DNA from: an uncultured Hyphomicrobium sp.
Lineage (GTDB): Bacteria > Pseudomonadota > Alphaproteobacteria > Rhizobiales > Hyphomicrobiaceae
NCBI GenBank assembly: GCA_934555825.1
Contig: CAKTFJ010000006.1
Coordinates: 62,001-126,000, forward strand
Reading direction: 5' to 3'
Length of the DNA: 64,000 nucleotides
Numbering within the stretch: the stretch's first letter is position 1; the number at the start of each line of letters is the position of its first letter. The notes beneath the pieces are model-generated. The model searched no databases, had not been told where the DNA came from, and saw only the letters and a program-made list of their open reading frames with translations. Both the position numbers and the translations under genes were made by a program. Below, in pieces: positions 1-9,253 of this stretch.

Positions 1-7
1 GGCGGGA

Positions 8-313
8 ATGCCGGAAATCCGCGACAGCAAACGCCCCGAAGCCGTGGTGACGGTGGTCAACCGCAAGGGGCTTCACGCGCGGGCTTCCGCCAAGTTCGTC
101 AAGCTCGCGGAGAGCTACAACGCGACCGTGACGGTGACGCGCGACGGGCAGACGGTGGGCGGCACCTCGATCATGGGCCTCATGATGCTCGCCGCAGGCC
201 CCGGCTCCACGCTCTATATCTCGGCCACCGGCGCCGATGCGCCAGAAGCGCTCGAAGCGCTCGTCAATCTGGTCGAGACCGGCTTCGGCGAGGAACTCGC
301 GGGCGAGGACTGA
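8..313 (+). CDS. ptsH: HPr phosphocarrier protein
   Basis: HPr relays phosphate in the phosphotransferase system in the cytoplasm. The protein has 101 residues and shows the HPr active-site motif RKGLHARASAKF with the phospho-accepting His near residue 23. It also has the regulatory-Ser region (GGTSIMGLM, Ser about 54). Alphaproteobacteria usually lack sugar PTS permeases and use HPr in the regulatory nitrogen-PTS with an EIIA normally encoded just upstream. That region is outside the window, so the partner is inferred. The start at the first ATG gives a slightly long N-terminus (usual length about 90). An upstream start cannot be excluded because only seven bases precede it. Confidence 0.93.
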   Translation: MPEIRDSKRPEAVVTVVNRKGLHARASAKFVKLAESYNATVTVTRDGQTVGGTSIMGLMMLAAGPGSTLYISATGADAPEALEALVNLVETGFGEELAGED

Positions 314-450
314 GCGCGGCCGGGACGCCTCCTGCCGTCTCTCTTTCACTCTCGGAATTTCCCGAACAACAGCCGTCACAGCGGACCGATGCCCTTGGCG
401 GAGCGGTGCAATAGCGCCTTCAGGCCCGCCTGCGTGCGCCGATCCAACAC

Positions 451-473
451 ATAAGGACTTGTTTATATCTTAT
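451..473. promoter_or_regulatory. weak AT-rich inverted repeat upstream of ahcY
   Basis: ATAAG and CTTAT arms flank a 13-base AT-rich spacer about 90 bases before ahcY, in otherwise GC-rich DNA. AT-rich palindromes of this kind bind ArsR-type SahR regulators of methionine-cycle genes in proteobacteria. The symmetry here is only five bases per arm, so this is a tentative operator or promoter element. Confidence 0.25.
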
Positions 474-563
474 TGCCGTCCGGGCTCTGGGCGGCTATAC
501 GGGGGCGGAATTCGTCGCTGGCGTCCCCACGCCCGTTGAAAATATTCAATAAAAGGATCCCCG

Positions 564-1970
<1,407 letters not shown>

Positions 1971-1999
1971 GTTTTGTAAGCGCCTCCTAAGATTCGAAA

Positions 2000-2027
2000 G
2001 CCCCGCCAGCGATGGCGGGGCTTTTTT
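2000..2027 (+). terminator. Intrinsic terminator after ahcY
   Basis: A nine-base-pair GC stem (GCCCCGCCA / TGGCGGGGC) with a GCGA loop is followed by six T residues, 30 bases after the ahcY stop. Confidence 0.9.
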
Positions 2028-2053
2028 GTTTCGGCGTTAGCAGCGGGTCCGCA

Positions 2054-3313
2054 TCATGCGGCCTCGCGTCCCCATTCGGGGAACGGATCGGGAAGCGCCT
2101 TCCACGCGCGGGTGTCGACCGCGCCTTCCTCGGGAAGCGGCAACAAGCAGGCGTCCAGCTCCGCGATCATGCGGGCTTTGTCCATGTCCTGCGTTCCGAT
2201 GAAGACGATCTCCTGACGCCGGTCGCCCCACAGCGTGTGCCAGGTTTTGTTGATGCGCGCGACGAGATCGTCCTCTTCCGGCCAATTCTTCTTCGGCACA
2301 GCGGCCCACCAGTAGCCGATGGCCTCATGCCGCACGAGCGAGCCCGCTTGCGCAAGTTCGCCCACCCATTGCGGCCGTGTGGCAAGCCAGAAGAAGCCTT
2401 TCGCACGCACCACGCCGGGCCACGATTTGCCGAAGAATGCGTAGAGCTTTTCCGGCTCGAACGGCCCGCGCGCGCGATAGACGAAGCTAGAAATGCCGTA
2501 TTCCTCGGTTTCCGGCTGATGATCCTTAAAGCCGTTGAGCTCCTTGAACCACGTGGGATGGCGATGGGCGGCATCGAAGTCGAACAGGCCTGTGTCGAGG
2601 ATGTCCCGCGCAGCCACGCGCGCATGGCTCGTCTCGATGATGCGCGCATCCGAATTGAGCGCGCGGACGATGGCGCGGGCCGCCTCCACGTCGGCGGGCG
2701 ACGCCACGTCGATCTTGTTGAGCACGATCACGTCAGCAAACTCGATCTGATCGACAAGAAGCTGAACGAGCGGCCGCTCGTCCTCTTCGCCGGCCGTCTC
2801 GCCGCGGTCTTTCAGGAAGTCTTGAGAGGAATAGTCTCTGAGCAGATGCGCTGCGTCCACGACCGTCACCATGGTGTCGAGCCGCGCCACGTCTGAAAGA
2901 CTCTGTCCCTCCTCGTCGCGGAACTCGAACGTCGTCGCGACCGGCAGCGGCTCCGCGATCCCGGTCGACTCGATCAGGAGGTAGTCGAAGCGACGCTCGG
3001 ATGCGAGGCGGCGAACCTCTTTCAAAAGGTCGTCCCGCAATGTGCAGCAGATACAGCCGTTCGACATTTCGACCAGAGTCTCGTCCGTCCGCGACAGGTT
3101 CGCGCCGCCCTTCGCGACAAGATCGGCGTCGATGTTCACTTCGCTCATGTCGTTGACGATGACCGCGACCTTGAGGCCTTCGCGATTGTTCAAGACGTGG
3201 TTGAGAAGCGTGGTCTTGCCAGCCCCCAGAAACCCGGACAGCACCGTCACGGGCAGGCGTTTATCGATACGCGTGGCGCTGCGTTCGAGATGGTCTTTGA
3301 GCTTTGAGTCCAT
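2054..3313 (-). CDS. COG0523/CobW-family zinc-responsive GTPase (ZigA/ZNG1-like)
   Basis: A G3E-family P-loop GTPase, 419 residues. It has Walker [10 protein letters not shown] (27-35), the metal-binding GCICC motif (86-90) and NKID for guanine recognition. The C-terminal CobW domain is of the long form. COG0523 proteins deliver or insert metals; members under Zur control act as zinc chaperones during zinc starvation. A longer reading from 3355 is possible, but the ATG at 3313 has a GGAGG ribosome-binding site. It also leaves the 22-bp palindrome at 3335-3356 as promoter/operator rather than coding DNA. It is transcribed in the same direction as, and downstream of, the TonB receptor, which carries a similar site. 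A role in zinc homeostasis is inferred from the operator and neighbour, not from the motif alone. Confidence 0.88.
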   Translation of the reverse strand: MDSKLKDHLERSATRIDKRLPVTVLSGFLGAGKTTLLNHVLNNREGLKVAVIVNDMSEVNIDADLVAKGGANLSRTDETLVEMSNGCICCTLRDDLLKEVRRLASERRFDYLLIESTGIAEPLPVATTFEFRDEEGQSLSDVARLDTMVTVVDAAHLLRDYSSQDFLKDRGETAGEEDERPLVQLLVDQIEFADVIVLNKIDVASPADVEAARAIVRALNSDARIIETSHARVAARDILDTGLFDFDAAHRHPTWFKELNGFKDHQPETEEYGISSFVYRARGPFEPEKLYAFFGKSWPGVVRAKGFFWLATRPQWVGELAQAGSLVRHEAIGYWWAAVPKKNWPEEDDLVARINKTWHTLWGDRRQEIVFIGTQDMDKARMIAELDACLLPLPEEGAVDTRAWKALPDPFPEWGREAA

Positions 3314-3334
3314 ATCAGTCGATCCTCCGAAATA

Positions 3335-3356
3335 TTTGGATGTTATAACATCCAAA
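3335..3356. promoter_or_regulatory. Zur-box-like perfect palindrome
   Basis: A perfect 22-bp palindrome with core ggatgttataacatcc sits 22 bases before the COG0523 start, in the promoter position. The TGTTATAACA core matches the general form of Zur operators in Rhizobiales. A near-identical site precedes the TonB receptor at 5855-5872, and a Zur-type gene lies at 42280. Confidence 0.8.
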
Positions 3357-3403
3357 ACAGACAGAGCAAGCCCGGTGCGCGCGAGATGAGCCGAGAAAGG
3401 AAA

Positions 3404-3477
3404 GAGGCGCGGGAAGAATCCCCGCGCCTCCGTATCGATCGGACGCCGCTTTTTGGGAGACGGGGTGGGCGTCCGAT
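3404..3477 (-). terminator. Two stem-loops after the TonB receptor gene
   Basis: A ten-pair stem (3404-3413 with 3421-3430) is followed on the minus strand by a T-rich but interrupted tail. A second ten-pair stem (3438-3447 with 3468-3477) touches the receptor stop codon. They probably end or attenuate receptor transcription before the GTPase gene. The lack of a pure T-run makes termination efficiency uncertain. Confidence 0.55.
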
Positions 3478-5837
3478 CAGTTGAGATTGATCGAGCCGAA
3501 CACGCGCACGTTGGCGCCGGGCAGCAGTACGTCTTCGCGGCGCTTGAAGGACGTGTGGTTCAGCACCTCGTCGTCTGCGAGGTTCTCGCCCTTGATGCCG
3601 ATGGTCGCCACCGGAACGATGCCGTCGATGGTCTCGCCCTGGATCGTGTAGCTCAGCTCCGCAGAGACGAGCGTGTAGCCCGGCGTCGCGATCTCGCCCT
3701 CGCCGAAGCGGTTCTGATCGAAAGCATGGAGAACGCCCGCACGCGCGAACCAGTTGGCATCCCGGTAGTAGACGCCGCCGCCGAGGCGATGCGGAGGAAT
3801 GCGCGGAACGTATCCGCCACCGTCGAACTTCGCGTGGACGAAGTCATACTGGCCCTCGATGCCCCACAGGCCGTTCCAGATCGGCGCGACATCGTACTGA
3901 AAGGCGAGCTCTGCGCCGTAGAAGTTTGCGTCCCGCTGTTGGAAGAACACAAGATCGAACATGTGCGCGCCGCCGTGCCCATGGCCGTGCCCGTCATCCG
4001 AGTGGACGCAGTCGAACTCACCGTTGTGGGAGACGGCATCGCATTCCAGGCCCTGCAGCTCGCGATAGACGAAGCCGTTGTAGCGCGTGTAGTAGGCGGA
4101 GGCATCGAACCGGAAAGCGCCGCGCGCCTTCGCGAGGCCGACTTCTGCCGTCGTCGCTTTCTCCACGTCGAGGAACGGATTACCGACTTCGAACGTGCCC
4201 GTGGCTTCGTGCATGCCTTTGGAGAACAGCTCCGCCGCATCCGGTGCACGCTCGACATACGAGCCCGTCAGCCGGCCAACGACATCGAACGGTAGCTTTT
4301 GCAGAAGACCGAGGCTACCGCTCACCGGCGTGAAGCTGCGTTCTCCTTCGAACGAATGCGCGTGGAAATGGCCGTGGTTGCCATGCACGTGGCCGTGGAA
4401 ATCTTCCCAGCCGGTGCCGTCCACTGTCGTGTGCTCGATACGCGCGGCAGCCTGCAACCGGAGGAACGGATTGAGTTCCAATTCTTCGAACCAGAACGCG
4501 GCTACGCTTTGGGTATGTGCGGGTTCGAGCAGCGATTCACCAGCGTCCGGATCGGGGACGATGCCCGAAGTATCGCGGTTCACGACATGCACGCCAAGCG
4601 CGCCGGAGAAGGTGCCGAGCGATGTGCCCACGGGTAGATGCTGCAGTTCGATGCGCGCTTCCTGTTCCTTGTTCTTGAAACGCGAGTGAACGGAAAAATC
4701 CACCTCGTCATCGTCATCGTCGTCATGAGCATGGCCGCCATGGCCGTGCCCATGCCCTCCGTGCCCATGACCATGACCTCCAGGATCGTGGTCGTGTTTA
4801 GCCCATTCGTTGTGGCGGTAGTTCGAAGCACCGAACCAGAAGCGGATGGCCTCGATGCCCGCGTCCCGCACGCGCCACTCGCCGTGTGCCATGTATCTGT
4901 CCTGCACCATGTCGATGTAGGGGTCGACGCCCTCCTCGGCCTCATGCCCCGGAATTCCGTAAGTGCTTTCGATACGGGAGAAGGAGACGCCGAAGAAACC
5001 TTCGAGGCCGATTAACGAGGCACCCAACGCGCCGCCTTTGCTTTCGACGAAGCTGTTGACGACTGTCCCGCGCGGAGAATCGTAATCGTCCGCCTTGCGC
5101 CAGAAGCCATCGGCGTGCACTGCGACGCCGTTCGATCCAGCCGTCGCCTTGAATGAGGCGTCCTTGCCCTCGTCGACGGACGTGCCTGCGCCGCGGATCG
5201 CGCCGCTGAAGCCGTTCGGCGGAATGAACGTCGGGATACGCTGGTTTTCGACCGAGACGACGCCTCCGATCGCCTGCGAGCCGTAACGCAACGTTGCCGG
5301 CCCGCGCACGACCTCCACGCGGTCCACCGCATTGGGGTCGATCGGCACCGCGTGGTCTTCGGAAATGGCCGCCACATCGTGCGTACCGATGCCGTTCTCC
5401 TGCGTGCGAACGCGATAGCTGTCGAGACCGCGAATAATGGGGCGGTTGGCACCAGGCGCGAATGTGCTGCCGATAATGCCAGGCCGCGTCTGAAGCGCGT
5501 CTGTGATCGTCTGCCCGCCCGTGCTCAGAACGTCGCGGTCCGTCACCACTGTCACAGAGCTGAACGTATCATCGCTGACGATCAAGGTGCCGGGCAAGTT
5601 CTCCGGTAGTGGCGCGTCGAAAGTCTCCGCAATCGCGTCGGCTGGCTGGCTGGGTGCCGGGGCGCTCGGGCGGTGCGCCTGCTTGCGCACGGGGCTCGGA
5701 CTGGTGACCTCGATCTCAGGAAGATCTGTGACGGTCTCCTGCGCCTGAGCGATGGTCGCTGAAGCTGCTGTGGCTGCGAACAGCGCTGCTGCGGGTAAAA
5801 CCGCGCTTGAAAACCGTTTCCGTTGAGACGTCCGCAT
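3477..5837 (-). CDS. TonB-dependent outer-membrane receptor with His-rich loops (ZnuD-like zinc receptor)
   Basis: About 786 residues: signal peptide (about 1-32), TonB box-like segment, plug domain with the [14 protein letters not shown] and [14 protein letters not shown] motifs, then the beta-barrel. Three His-rich loops mark it as a metal receptor: an (HG)n stretch ending in six Asp at about residues 348-377, [16 protein letters not shown] near the middle, and [10 protein letters not shown] further on. ZnuD-type receptors import zinc across the outer membrane under Zur control. The start at 5837 follows AAGGGG. A longer reading from 5873 would bury the operator. Which metal it imports is inferred from the His loops plus the Zur-like site; nickel or cobalt is the alternative. 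Confidence 0.9.
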   Translation of the reverse strand: MRTSQRKRFSSAVLPAAALFAATAASATIAQAQETVTDLPEIEVTSPSPVRKQAHRPSAPAPSQPADAIAETFDAPLPENLPGTLIVSDDTFSSVTVVTDRDVLSTGGQTITDALQTRPGIIGSTFAPGANRPIIRGLDSYRVRTQENGIGTHDVAAISEDHAVPIDPNAVDRVEVVRGPATLRYGSQAIGGVVSVENQRIPTFIPPNGFSGAIRGAGTSVDEGKDASFKATAGSNGVAVHADGFWRKADDYDSPRGTVVNSFVESKGGALGASLIGLEGFFGVSFSRIESTYGIPGHEAEEGVDPYIDMVQDRYMAHGEWRVRDAGIEAIRFWFGASNYRHNEWAKHDHDPGGHGHGHGGHGHGHGGHAHDDDDDDEVDFSVHSRFKNKEQEARIELQHLPVGTSLGTFSGALGVHVVNRDTSGIVPDPDAGESLLEPAHTQSVAAFWFEELELNPFLRLQAAARIEHTTVDGTGWEDFHGHVHGNHGHFHAHSFEGERSFTPVSGSLGLLQKLPFDVVGRLTGSYVERAPDAAELFSKGMHEATGTFEVGNPFLDVEKATTAEVGLAKARGAFRFDASAYYTRYNGFVYRELQGLECDAVSHNGEFDCVHSDDGHGHGHGGAHMFDLVFFQQRDANFYGAELAFQYDVAPIWNGLWGIEGQYDFVHAKFDGGGYVPRIPPHRLGGGVYYRDANWFARAGVLHAFDQNRFGEGEIATPGYTLVSAELSYTIQGETIDGIVPVATIGIKGENLADDEVLNHTSFKRREDVLLPGANVRVFGSINLN

Positions 5838-5854
5838 CACCAACCCCTTGAGCG

Positions 5855-5872
5855 TGGATGTTATAATATCCA
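5855..5872. promoter_or_regulatory. Zur-box-like near-palindrome before the TonB receptor
   Basis: The sequence tggatgttataatatcca is symmetrical except for one base pair and almost identical to the 3335-3356 site. It lies 18 bases before the receptor start. Confidence 0.75.
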
Positions 5873-6082
5873 ATGCCTAAAGCGGTGAACGCGCATTGGC
5901 AACGCCAATTGTGATATTATCCGATCCGGCTCTTGGGATCGTAACTGACTCGTGGCGGATCGGTCACAGCCGAGATGAGCCGTGTTCGGAGGACGATCTT
6001 CAGGCCGCCGGGGTCCGGGACGCGGGGCGGCGAGGGCGCATTGGGTGCAAAGACGCGGTTCCAGCCATCGGAAGCGAATGCA

Positions 6083-6211
6083 ATGAAGCGAAGCGACGCC
6101 ACCGCCATCGTTCTCGGCTTGGCACTTGGCGTTCCGATTGGCGTGATGTTCGACAACATTGGTATGGGCATCGCGATCGCATTCGGCGCGTTTTCGCGCA
6201 GCAACCGATAG
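6083..6211 (+). CDS. Small glycine-rich membrane protein
   Basis: A 42-residue reading frame: MKRSDATAI, then one hydrophobic, Gly-spaced stretch (LGLALGVPIGVMF...IGMGIAIAFGAF) and a short basic tail. The composition fits a single or hairpin transmembrane segment with glycine zippers. GGAAG lies eight bases before the ATG. An in-frame extension back to 5975 is Arg/Gly/Pro-rich and not protein-like, so the short start is chosen. No function recognised. Confidence 0.5.
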   Translation: MKRSDATAIVLGLALGVPIGVMFDNIGMGIAIAFGAFSRSNR

Positions 6212-6229
6212 CCGCCTTGATGCGGTGCG

Positions 6230-6859
6230 CTATCTTTTAACGACGCAGCAGCCCTGTTCGAAATTCTCGTCTCCGGAGAGCAGCACTTCGAACGCATATT
6301 CGTAATCCGACATGCCGTCGATACACCCAGGCCGCTGTGTCACCGTTGCGCGATAGCTGCGGCCCTTGTCGTCCTTCAGCCGGTAAAGCAACGGAAAGAG
6401 GCGCGCAGTAGAAGGCTGAACGCGTTCCGTCGTAAGCGGGAATGACTGCTCCGGATCTGAATATTCGCCTTTCTCGGGCCCCAGGGTAACGCCCCAGAAC
6501 GGTTCCGTTCCCGAACACTGAAAGGTTTCGCTCTTGAGGTCGGGCGGGTCGCTCATGGCTGCAAGAAATTTCGCGTTCACCCAACCGAGTACGCCACCGA
6601 ACGAGACCTCTGCCCACGGCTGCCCGTTGATTTGGACCGAGCGGCCCGTGCCGAGCACGTTCTGTGCGTCTGCCGGAATACTGCCAAGCGCCGTCCAGTC
6701 GGAGGGCTTGCCGCCTTCGGTTGGCTCGGCGCGCAGCGTGAGCGTGTCGCCGGCCTTAACACCTGTGACCTGATAGGATTCGAACGCCGTCGCTGCGGAA
6801 CAGAGTGCGGTCATAACCAAGAACGATGCGGCGAATGGCATCAGAAACGGCTTCGACAT
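6230..6859 (-). CDS. Secreted SH3-domain protein of unknown function
   Basis: A 209-residue protein with a signal peptide (about 1-24, ending ATA-FE). It has a bacterial SH3-like N-terminal half (VKAGDTLTLRAEP...GWVNAKFL) and a C-terminal half with FQCSGTEPFWGVTL and paired cysteines (CIDGMSDYEY, EQGCCVV). This resembles the COG3650-type domain of predicted periplasmic or lipoprotein-like proteins. SH3b domains often bind cell-wall peptides. The start follows GAGGGAG. It is divergent from the Fae-like gene and convergent with the small membrane gene. Confidence 0.8.
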   Translation of the reverse strand: MSKPFLMPFAASFLVMTALCSAATAFESYQVTGVKAGDTLTLRAEPTEGGKPSDWTALGSIPADAQNVLGTGRSVQINGQPWAEVSFGGVLGWVNAKFLAAMSDPPDLKSETFQCSGTEPFWGVTLGPEKGEYSDPEQSFPLTTERVQPSTARLFPLLYRLKDDKGRSYRATVTQRPGCIDGMSDYEYAFEVLLSGDENFEQGCCVVKR

Positions 6860-7050
6860 CGGGCTCCCTCGCGGTGAAACGCCGAGAGTGTATCGGGTTC
6901 GAACGCGAGCACAACGGACATCCGGGGTTCGCCGGGTTGACGAGCCCGCCGTCGACTTCGTATCGCTCGCCCGCAGCATGGGTGCCGGTACGAGCGCCCT
7001 ATCGGAGACATCCCGCGGCGCGTGCGTCCGGGTGAGCACGGAGAGAGAGC

Positions 7051-7599
7051 ATGAGCGGACGCATTGGAATTCGAGTGGGTGAAGCGCTGGTCGCAGGCGG
7101 CCCGCCGGGCACGGCGGCAGAACCCGAGGTCGCGATTGGCGAGATGGACGGCCCCCTCGGCACGGCGTTCGCGAACCTGCTCGGCAACCAGGTCGTAGGC
7201 CACAGCCGGGTGCTGGCGCTCCTGAACACCGACGTGATGATCCGCCCCGCCACGATCTGCGTGAGCAAGGTCACCGTGACGGATGAGCGTTACACCAACA
7301 TCCTGATGGGCACCGTCCAGTACGCTACCGCCATGGGCGTGCTAGATGCGGTGAGGAACGGAGACATCCCGAAGGAAAAGGCAAACGACCTCGGAATCAT
7401 CGTATCGCTGTGGCTGAACCCTTCTGTCTCGACGATCGAGAATCTGGATCACAAGATCCTGTTCGATATCCATCGCGAGGCGACGACGAAAGCCATTCAC
7501 AAGGCGATGTCGAACGAGCCCTCCATCGATTGGCTCCTGGAGAACCAGGACAAGATCGTTCACAAATATTTCGAGAAGGGTCTCAAGGGCGAGATCTGA
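7051..7599 (+). CDS. Formaldehyde-activating enzyme homologue (Fae-like, altered active site)
   Basis: A 182-residue protein of the Fae family: RVGEALV near the start, GPLGTAFANLLGNQ, PATICVSKVTV and ATAMGVLDAVRNGDIP..ANDL align with Fae. True Fae condenses formaldehyde with tetrahydromethanopterin using a catalytic His in the VAHIDLIIG motif. The aligned segment here reads AAEPEVAIG, so Glu24 occupies the His position. The lysine-rich C-terminal extension is also unlike Fae1. It is therefore probably one of the Fae2/Fae3-type paralogues of methylotrophs, whose roles are unclear. It stands alone, with GAGAGAG before the ATG and its own terminator. Confidence 0.85.
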   Translation: MSGRIGIRVGEALVAGGPPGTAAEPEVAIGEMDGPLGTAFANLLGNQVVGHSRVLALLNTDVMIRPATICVSKVTVTDERYTNILMGTVQYATAMGVLDAVRNGDIPKEKANDLGIIVSLWLNPSVSTIENLDHKILFDIHREATTKAIHKAMSNEPSIDWLLENQDKIVHKYFEKGLKGEI

Positions 7600-7631
7600 G
7601 ATCAGAACGCATCGAAGCACGGCACACGACA

Positions 7632-7660
7632 AACCCCGGCGCATCGCGCCGGGGTTTTTT
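7632..7660 (+). terminator. Intrinsic terminator after the Fae-like gene
   Basis: An eleven-pair stem (AACCCCGGCGC / GCGCCGGGGTT) with a three-base loop, followed by a T-run. Confidence 0.9.
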
Positions 7661-7676
7661 CGTCTGCGCAGCCGGA

Positions 7677-8987
7677 CTACCTAGCGCGCGTGAGGCGAAG
7701 GATGTTCGAGGTGCCTGCATCGGGGTCTTCGGTCAGCACATAGACGGCGCCGTTCGGGCCGACGCGGACATCGCGCACGCGGGCCTTGAGCGGCACGCGC
7801 TCTTCATAGGCGACACGGTCGTTATCGATATGAAGAACCACCAATCCTGTCGAAACCAGGCCGCCGACAAGCAACGCATCCTTCCATTCCGGAAACTCGT
7901 CGCCGCGATAGAGCGCCATCCCTGAAGGGCCGATGACGGGGTCCCAATAATAGACCGGCTGCTCGGTGCCCTCTTTGGCGGTAATTCCGCCTTCGACCGG
8001 ATCGCCACTGTACTCGATGCCGTAGGTGACCACCGGCCACCCGTAGTTGAGACCGGCCTGCGGACGGTTCAACTCGTCGCCGCCCTTTGGGCCGTGTTCG
8101 ACAGTCCAAAGCCGTCCGTTGCCGTCCAGCGCCGCCGACTGGAGATTGCGGTGGCCGAAGCTCCAGATCTCCGGAAGCGCGCCATCCTTGCCGACGAAAG
8201 GATTGTCGGAAAGCGGCTTTCCGTCCTGATCGATACGGAACACCTTGCCGAGCCCGCTTGCGAGGTCTTGCGCCTGATTGCGCACTTCCTTGTCGGAGCG
8301 TTCGCCGACCGTCACGAAGAGCGCGCCGTCGGAGCCGAACACGAGCCGCGAGCCGAAGTGTTTGTCGCCGTCATAGGTGGGCGTTTGCCGGAAGATGACT
8401 TTGACGTCTTTGAGAGCACCGCCGCCCGCATCATCCAGTGCAAGCGTTGCAGACGCGACGCTCGTGCCGTTGCCGCCGTCACGCGGTTCGGAGAACGAGA
8501 AAAAGATGCGGTTCGATGTATCGAAGTCGGGCGCCAGCGCTATGTCGAGCAGGCCGCCCTGCCCATCGTCGTCAACCTCCGGAACGCCTGCGAGCGCACC
8601 GCTGACTTTCCCATCCGGATAAACGACGTGCATGGCGCCTTCTTTTGCAGTCACCAGAATGCGGCCTTCGGGAAGCAATTGAATTGCCCAAGCCTGAGGC
8701 AGGCCTTCCACGACGGCTTCAGCCGTCGTCTCCGGCATCTCAGCGGGTTGAGGCGCGCGAGTTTGGCCGGCAAACGCAGGCTTCTGATCGGGTGCATTGG
8801 GCGGCTGCGTTTCTACAGGTGCCCCGGCAGCCTGCCCCTCTTTACCCTCTGCGGGTGGCACGCCTTCCACTTCCTCGGCAGGTGAGGTGTCAGCGCCGGC
8901 TTGTGTATCGGCTTGGGCGAAAAGCGGCGTGGTGGCGAGAACGGCTGACAGCATCGTCCCCGCGAGAAGGTGAGGTGTGCGAGGCAT
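7677..8987 (-). CDS. PQQ-dependent sugar (aldose/sorbosone-type) dehydrogenase
   Basis: A 436-residue exported protein: signal peptide (about 1-25), a low-complexity acidic and Pro-rich linker (about 28-85), then a six-bladed beta-propeller of the soluble glucose/sorbosone dehydrogenase family. Recognised motifs are LLDIALAPDF, GSRLVFGSDGALFVTVGER, IWSFGHRNLQ, WTVEHGPKGGDELN and NYGWPVVTYG. Such enzymes oxidise aldoses in the periplasm with PQQ and calcium. No PQQ-synthesis genes are in the window and the substrate is unknown. GGAGTTC precedes the start. The long linker is longer than in most homologues. Confidence 0.9.
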   Translation of the reverse strand: MPRTPHLLAGTMLSAVLATTPLFAQADTQAGADTSPAEEVEGVPPAEGKEGQAAGAPVETQPPNAPDQKPAFAGQTRAPQPAEMPETTAEAVVEGLPQAWAIQLLPEGRILVTAKEGAMHVVYPDGKVSGALAGVPEVDDDGQGGLLDIALAPDFDTSNRIFFSFSEPRDGGNGTSVASATLALDDAGGGALKDVKVIFRQTPTYDGDKHFGSRLVFGSDGALFVTVGERSDKEVRNQAQDLASGLGKVFRIDQDGKPLSDNPFVGKDGALPEIWSFGHRNLQSAALDGNGRLWTVEHGPKGGDELNRPQAGLNYGWPVVTYGIEYSGDPVEGGITAKEGTEQPVYYWDPVIGPSGMALYRGDEFPEWKDALLVGGLVSTGLVVLHIDNDRVAYEERVPLKARVRDVRVGPNGAVYVLTEDPDAGTSNILRLTRAR

Positions 8988-9253
8988 TTTGAACTCCGGT
9001 CATGGTTGAGATCATGGCCGCAGATCTTTGTGCCTTCACGAGGGAAGGACGGGAGGAGGCGCGGCCGCGTGCTCAAGAGGTAAGGCAAAGAACCGGGAAT
9101 AGTTCCATTTGGCGCCGCTCGATGAAGGTCCGGAGGCAGCATTGCCATCCGCGCAATTCCGCAGGCGGCGGAGCCTCCGCGCGCGCCTCGACGCGCGTGG
9201 GTATAGTCTCGATGACGGAGTGATTTCGCGGGGGCCGACAACGCCTGCCGGTT

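Noticed and set aside
430-563. SAH or SAM riboswitch before ahcY
   Set aside because: No pseudoknot-capable helices of the known classes could be drawn; only a weak AT-rich inverted repeat is present.
5905-5925. Third Zur-like half-site (gatattatcc) upstream of the receptor
   Set aside because: Only one arm matches; no symmetry.
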